The translations under genes were made by a program, and so were the position numbers. A stretch of 64,000 nt of DNA, from contig CAYTZH010000024.1 in the NCBI GenBank assembly GCA_964442285.1, positions 1 to 64,000 on the forward strand, read 5' to 3'. This DNA comes from CAYTZH01 sp964442285. Its GTDB lineage: Bacteria; Myxococcota_A; UBA9160; JAFDET01. The notes under the pieces are model-generated. The model was given only the letters and a program-made list of their open reading frames with translations, ran no database searches and had not been told where the DNA came from. How positions within the stretch are numbered: the stretch's first letter is position 1; each line of letters opens with the position of its first letter. This document shows positions 62,427-64,000 of the stretch, piece by piece.

Positions 62427-64000
62427 ATGGAGTCCCCCCCGCGCGATCGCAAGCTCGGCGCCTTCAGCGACGAGGCCCCCTGGGAGATCGATCTGGACGC
62501 GCTCGCGTGGCGCCGCGGCCTCGATGCCGCGCGCGCGCGCACGGCCGAAGAGGTGCCCGACCTGGTGCGGCGCCGCCTCTTCCCGCCCGCCCGACGCATG
62601 GGGCGTACCAGCCGGCTGATCGGCACGGCGCTCGCCGGCTGGACCCTCTCGGAGCGCCGCCGCGGGGGCAGGACCTCGCGCGAGGGGCTCTCGCGGCGCC
62701 TGCGCCGGGCCTTCGAGCATCTGGGCCCCTCCTACATCAAGCTGGCCCAGATCCTCTCCTCGGGGCAGGGTGTCTTCCCCGACGAGCTGGTAGCCGAGTT
62801 CTCCCTGTGTCGCGACCGTGTGACGCCCGAGCCCTTCGACCACGTGGAGCGCGTGGTGCAGGAGGAGCTCGGCAGGCCGATCGAGGATGTCTTCTCCCGC
62901 TTCGAGCGAGAGGCCCTGGCCTCCGCCTCCATCGCCCAGGTGCACGTGGCCACGCTGCACAGCGGGGAGGAGGTGGTGGTGAAGGTGCAGCGACCGGACG
63001 TCGCGCGTCGCGTGCGCCAGGACATCCGCACCATGTCCTGGATCGCGCCGTTCCTGGTGGGCCGCATCCCGATCGCCGCGCTGGCCAATCCGCCGGCCCT
63101 GGTGGAGCTCTTCGCCGAAACCGTCCTCGAGGAGCTCGACTTCCGCCTCGAGGCCGAGAACATGCTCGACATCGCGGCGGTGCTGGCGCGCTCGGGCCAG
63201 AACGTCATCGTGGTGCCGCGTCCCCACCCGGAGCTGGTCACGAGTCGGCTCCTGGTGATGGAGCGCCTGCGCGGGTTCGAGTACGCCGACGTCGAGGGCA
63301 TGCGCGCGGCGGGCGTCGACACGGCGTCGCTCGCGCGGGCGCTGCACATCGCGGTGCTCGAGGGCGCCATCATCCACGGCGTCTTCCACGGCGATCTGCA
63401 CGGTGGAAACTTCCTCGTCCAGGAGGACGGGCGCATCGCGCTCTTCGACTACGGCATGACCGCGCGCATGGACGAGCACCAGCGGCTCGCCTTCCTGCGG
63501 GTGCTGATGGCCGGGGCCGTCAACGACATCCGCAGCCAGCTCGTGGCCTACCGGGAGCTGGGTGCGCTGCCCCCCGACGCCGATCTCGACGGCGTGTTCC
63601 GCGCGCTGAAGGTCGACCGTCCCGTGCGCGACCCCACCAAGATGAGCGGCGAGGAGCTCACCGCCGAGATCCGCGAGGTGACCAGGGCCCTGCTCGGCTA
63701 CGGCGCCAAGCTTCCGAAGGTGCTGATGCTCTTCGTCAAGAACATGATCTTCATCGAGGCGGCCGTCACGCGCTTCGCTCCCGACGTCAACCTGCTGAAC
63801 GAGATCGGCAAGATCTTCCAGTACTTCGCCGAGCACCACGGCGAGCAGATCGCCCGCGAGATCGGCTTCGACCCGCGCGGGGTCCGCATGGACCTGACCA
63901 GCTTGCGGCTCGCGATGGGCCTCGACGACGACGTGGACTCGCTCACGCCGCGAGAGCTCCAGGCGCGCCGGAGCGTCATCACCGAGCGGGTGCGCGAGGG
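62427..64000 (+). CDS. ABC1/UbiB (AarF) family atypical kinase, cut by the window end
   Basis: At least 524 residues, continuing past the window. The family blocks are present: LGPSYIKLAQILSSGQGVFPDELVAEFS, SASIAQVHVA, VVVKVQRPDVARRVRQD, VLEELDFRLEAENM, HGVFHGDLHGGNFLV and IALFDYGMTARM. The KxGQ motif that closes the active site reads KLAQ here, an alanine-for-glycine change. UbiB/Coq8 proteins bind ATP and support quinone-lipid synthesis or lipid distribution at the membrane. ATG 62427 is 1 nt after the luciferase-like stop, so the two may be cotranscribed. Confidence 0.92.
   Translation, partial: MESPPRDRKLGAFSDEAPWEIDLDALAWRRGLDAARARTAEEVPDLVRRRLFPPARRMGRTSRLIGTALAGWTLSERRRGGRTSREGLSRRLRRAFEHLGPSYIKLAQILSSGQGVFPDELVAEFSLCRDRVTPEPFDHVERVVQEELGRPIEDVFSRFEREALASASIAQVHVATLHSGEEVVVKVQRPDVARRVRQDIRTMSWIAPFLVGRIPIAALANPPALVELFAETVLEELDFRLEAENMLDIAAVLARSGQNVIVVPRPHPELVTSRLLVMERLRGFEYADVEGMRAAGVDTASLARALHIAVLEGAIIHGVFHGDLHGGNFLVQEDGRIALFDYGMTARMDEHQRLAFLRVLMAGAVNDIRSQLVAYRELGALPPDADLDGVFRALKVDRPVRDPTKMSGEELTAEIREVTRALLGYGAKLPKVLMLFVKNMIFIEAAVTRFAPDVNLLNEIGKIFQYFAEHHGEQIAREIGFDPRGVRMDLTSLRLAMGLDDDVDSLTPRELQARRSVITERVRE

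Noticed and set aside
1..64000. tRNA, rRNA, insertion sequences, integrases or phage genes
   Set aside because: I looked through the intergenic regions and the protein set and found no cloverleaf, rRNA segment, transposase, recombinase or phage structural gene. A covariance-model search would be needed to exclude small RNAs.

Overview
The window is very GC-rich chromosomal DNA with dense gene packing. It is a scaffold from a draft or metagenome assembly, because four runs of exactly 100 N interrupt it. I see no rRNA, tRNA, CRISPR, transposase, integrase or phage gene. The gene mix suggests a free-living, metabolically broad bacterium of the former deltaproteobacterial sphere (Myxococcota- or Binatota-like): three luciferase-like oxidoreductases, a BadH/BadI pair, EgtB, a YD/RHS lipoprotein, diguanylate cyclase and orphan histidine kinase, RND efflux, TetR control, and many GTG/TTG starts. 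This placement is an inference from gene content only.

Layout. 0-5.8 kb: aminotransferase and lysoplasmalogenase, a luciferase-like oxidoreductase, a decayed regulator/cupin remnant, an acyl-CoA thioesterase, and an ammonium transporter behind a textbook sigma-54 promoter. 5.8-11 kb: SH3 lipoprotein, diguanylate cyclase, divergent orphan histidine kinase, second luciferase-like enzyme. 11-16 kb: fatty acid hydroxylase and serine acetyltransferase, amidase, PlsC-type acyltransferase, DCC thiol oxidoreductase, RarD. 16-23 kb: ChaC-like cyclotransferase overlapping a badH-badI-like pair (alicyclic acid ring opening), then a sulfatase, a GT-C glycosyltransferase, a lipoprotein and an isocitrate-lyase/PEP-mutase enzyme. 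23-28 kb: DUF4336/DUF4139 pair, GST, pterin dehydratase, endonuclease III, alkyltransferase-like protein, then a promoter, short ORF and intrinsic terminator lying just before the RND efflux pair (28-32 kb). 32-36 kb: M3 peptidase, DUF4262, MOSC. 36-48 kb: long co-directional runs of very small genes with overlapping start and stop codons (VOC, rhodanese, DUF427, VanZ-like, Mop, several GNATs, nitroreductase-like proteins), plus aquaporin, an HD protein and DgkA. 48-55 kb: egtB, endonuclease V, then a minus-strand RHS / small membrane protein / CPBP module. 55-64 kb: SWIM-SNF2 helicase split by a gap, then a TetR-controlled divergent locus pairing a limonene-monooxygenase-like enzyme with an epoxide-hydrolase-like protein and a flavoprotein, and an incomplete ABC1/UbiB kinase.

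Three features of the DNA stand out. All four assembly gaps sit inside short GC-rich tandem repeats, and further resolved repeats of the same kind lie at gene starts and ends. Many first genes have a TANNNT hexamer 6-7 nt upstream of the start codon, consistent with leaderless transcripts. Convergent neighbours often end back to back or overlap, leaving no room for ordinary terminators.
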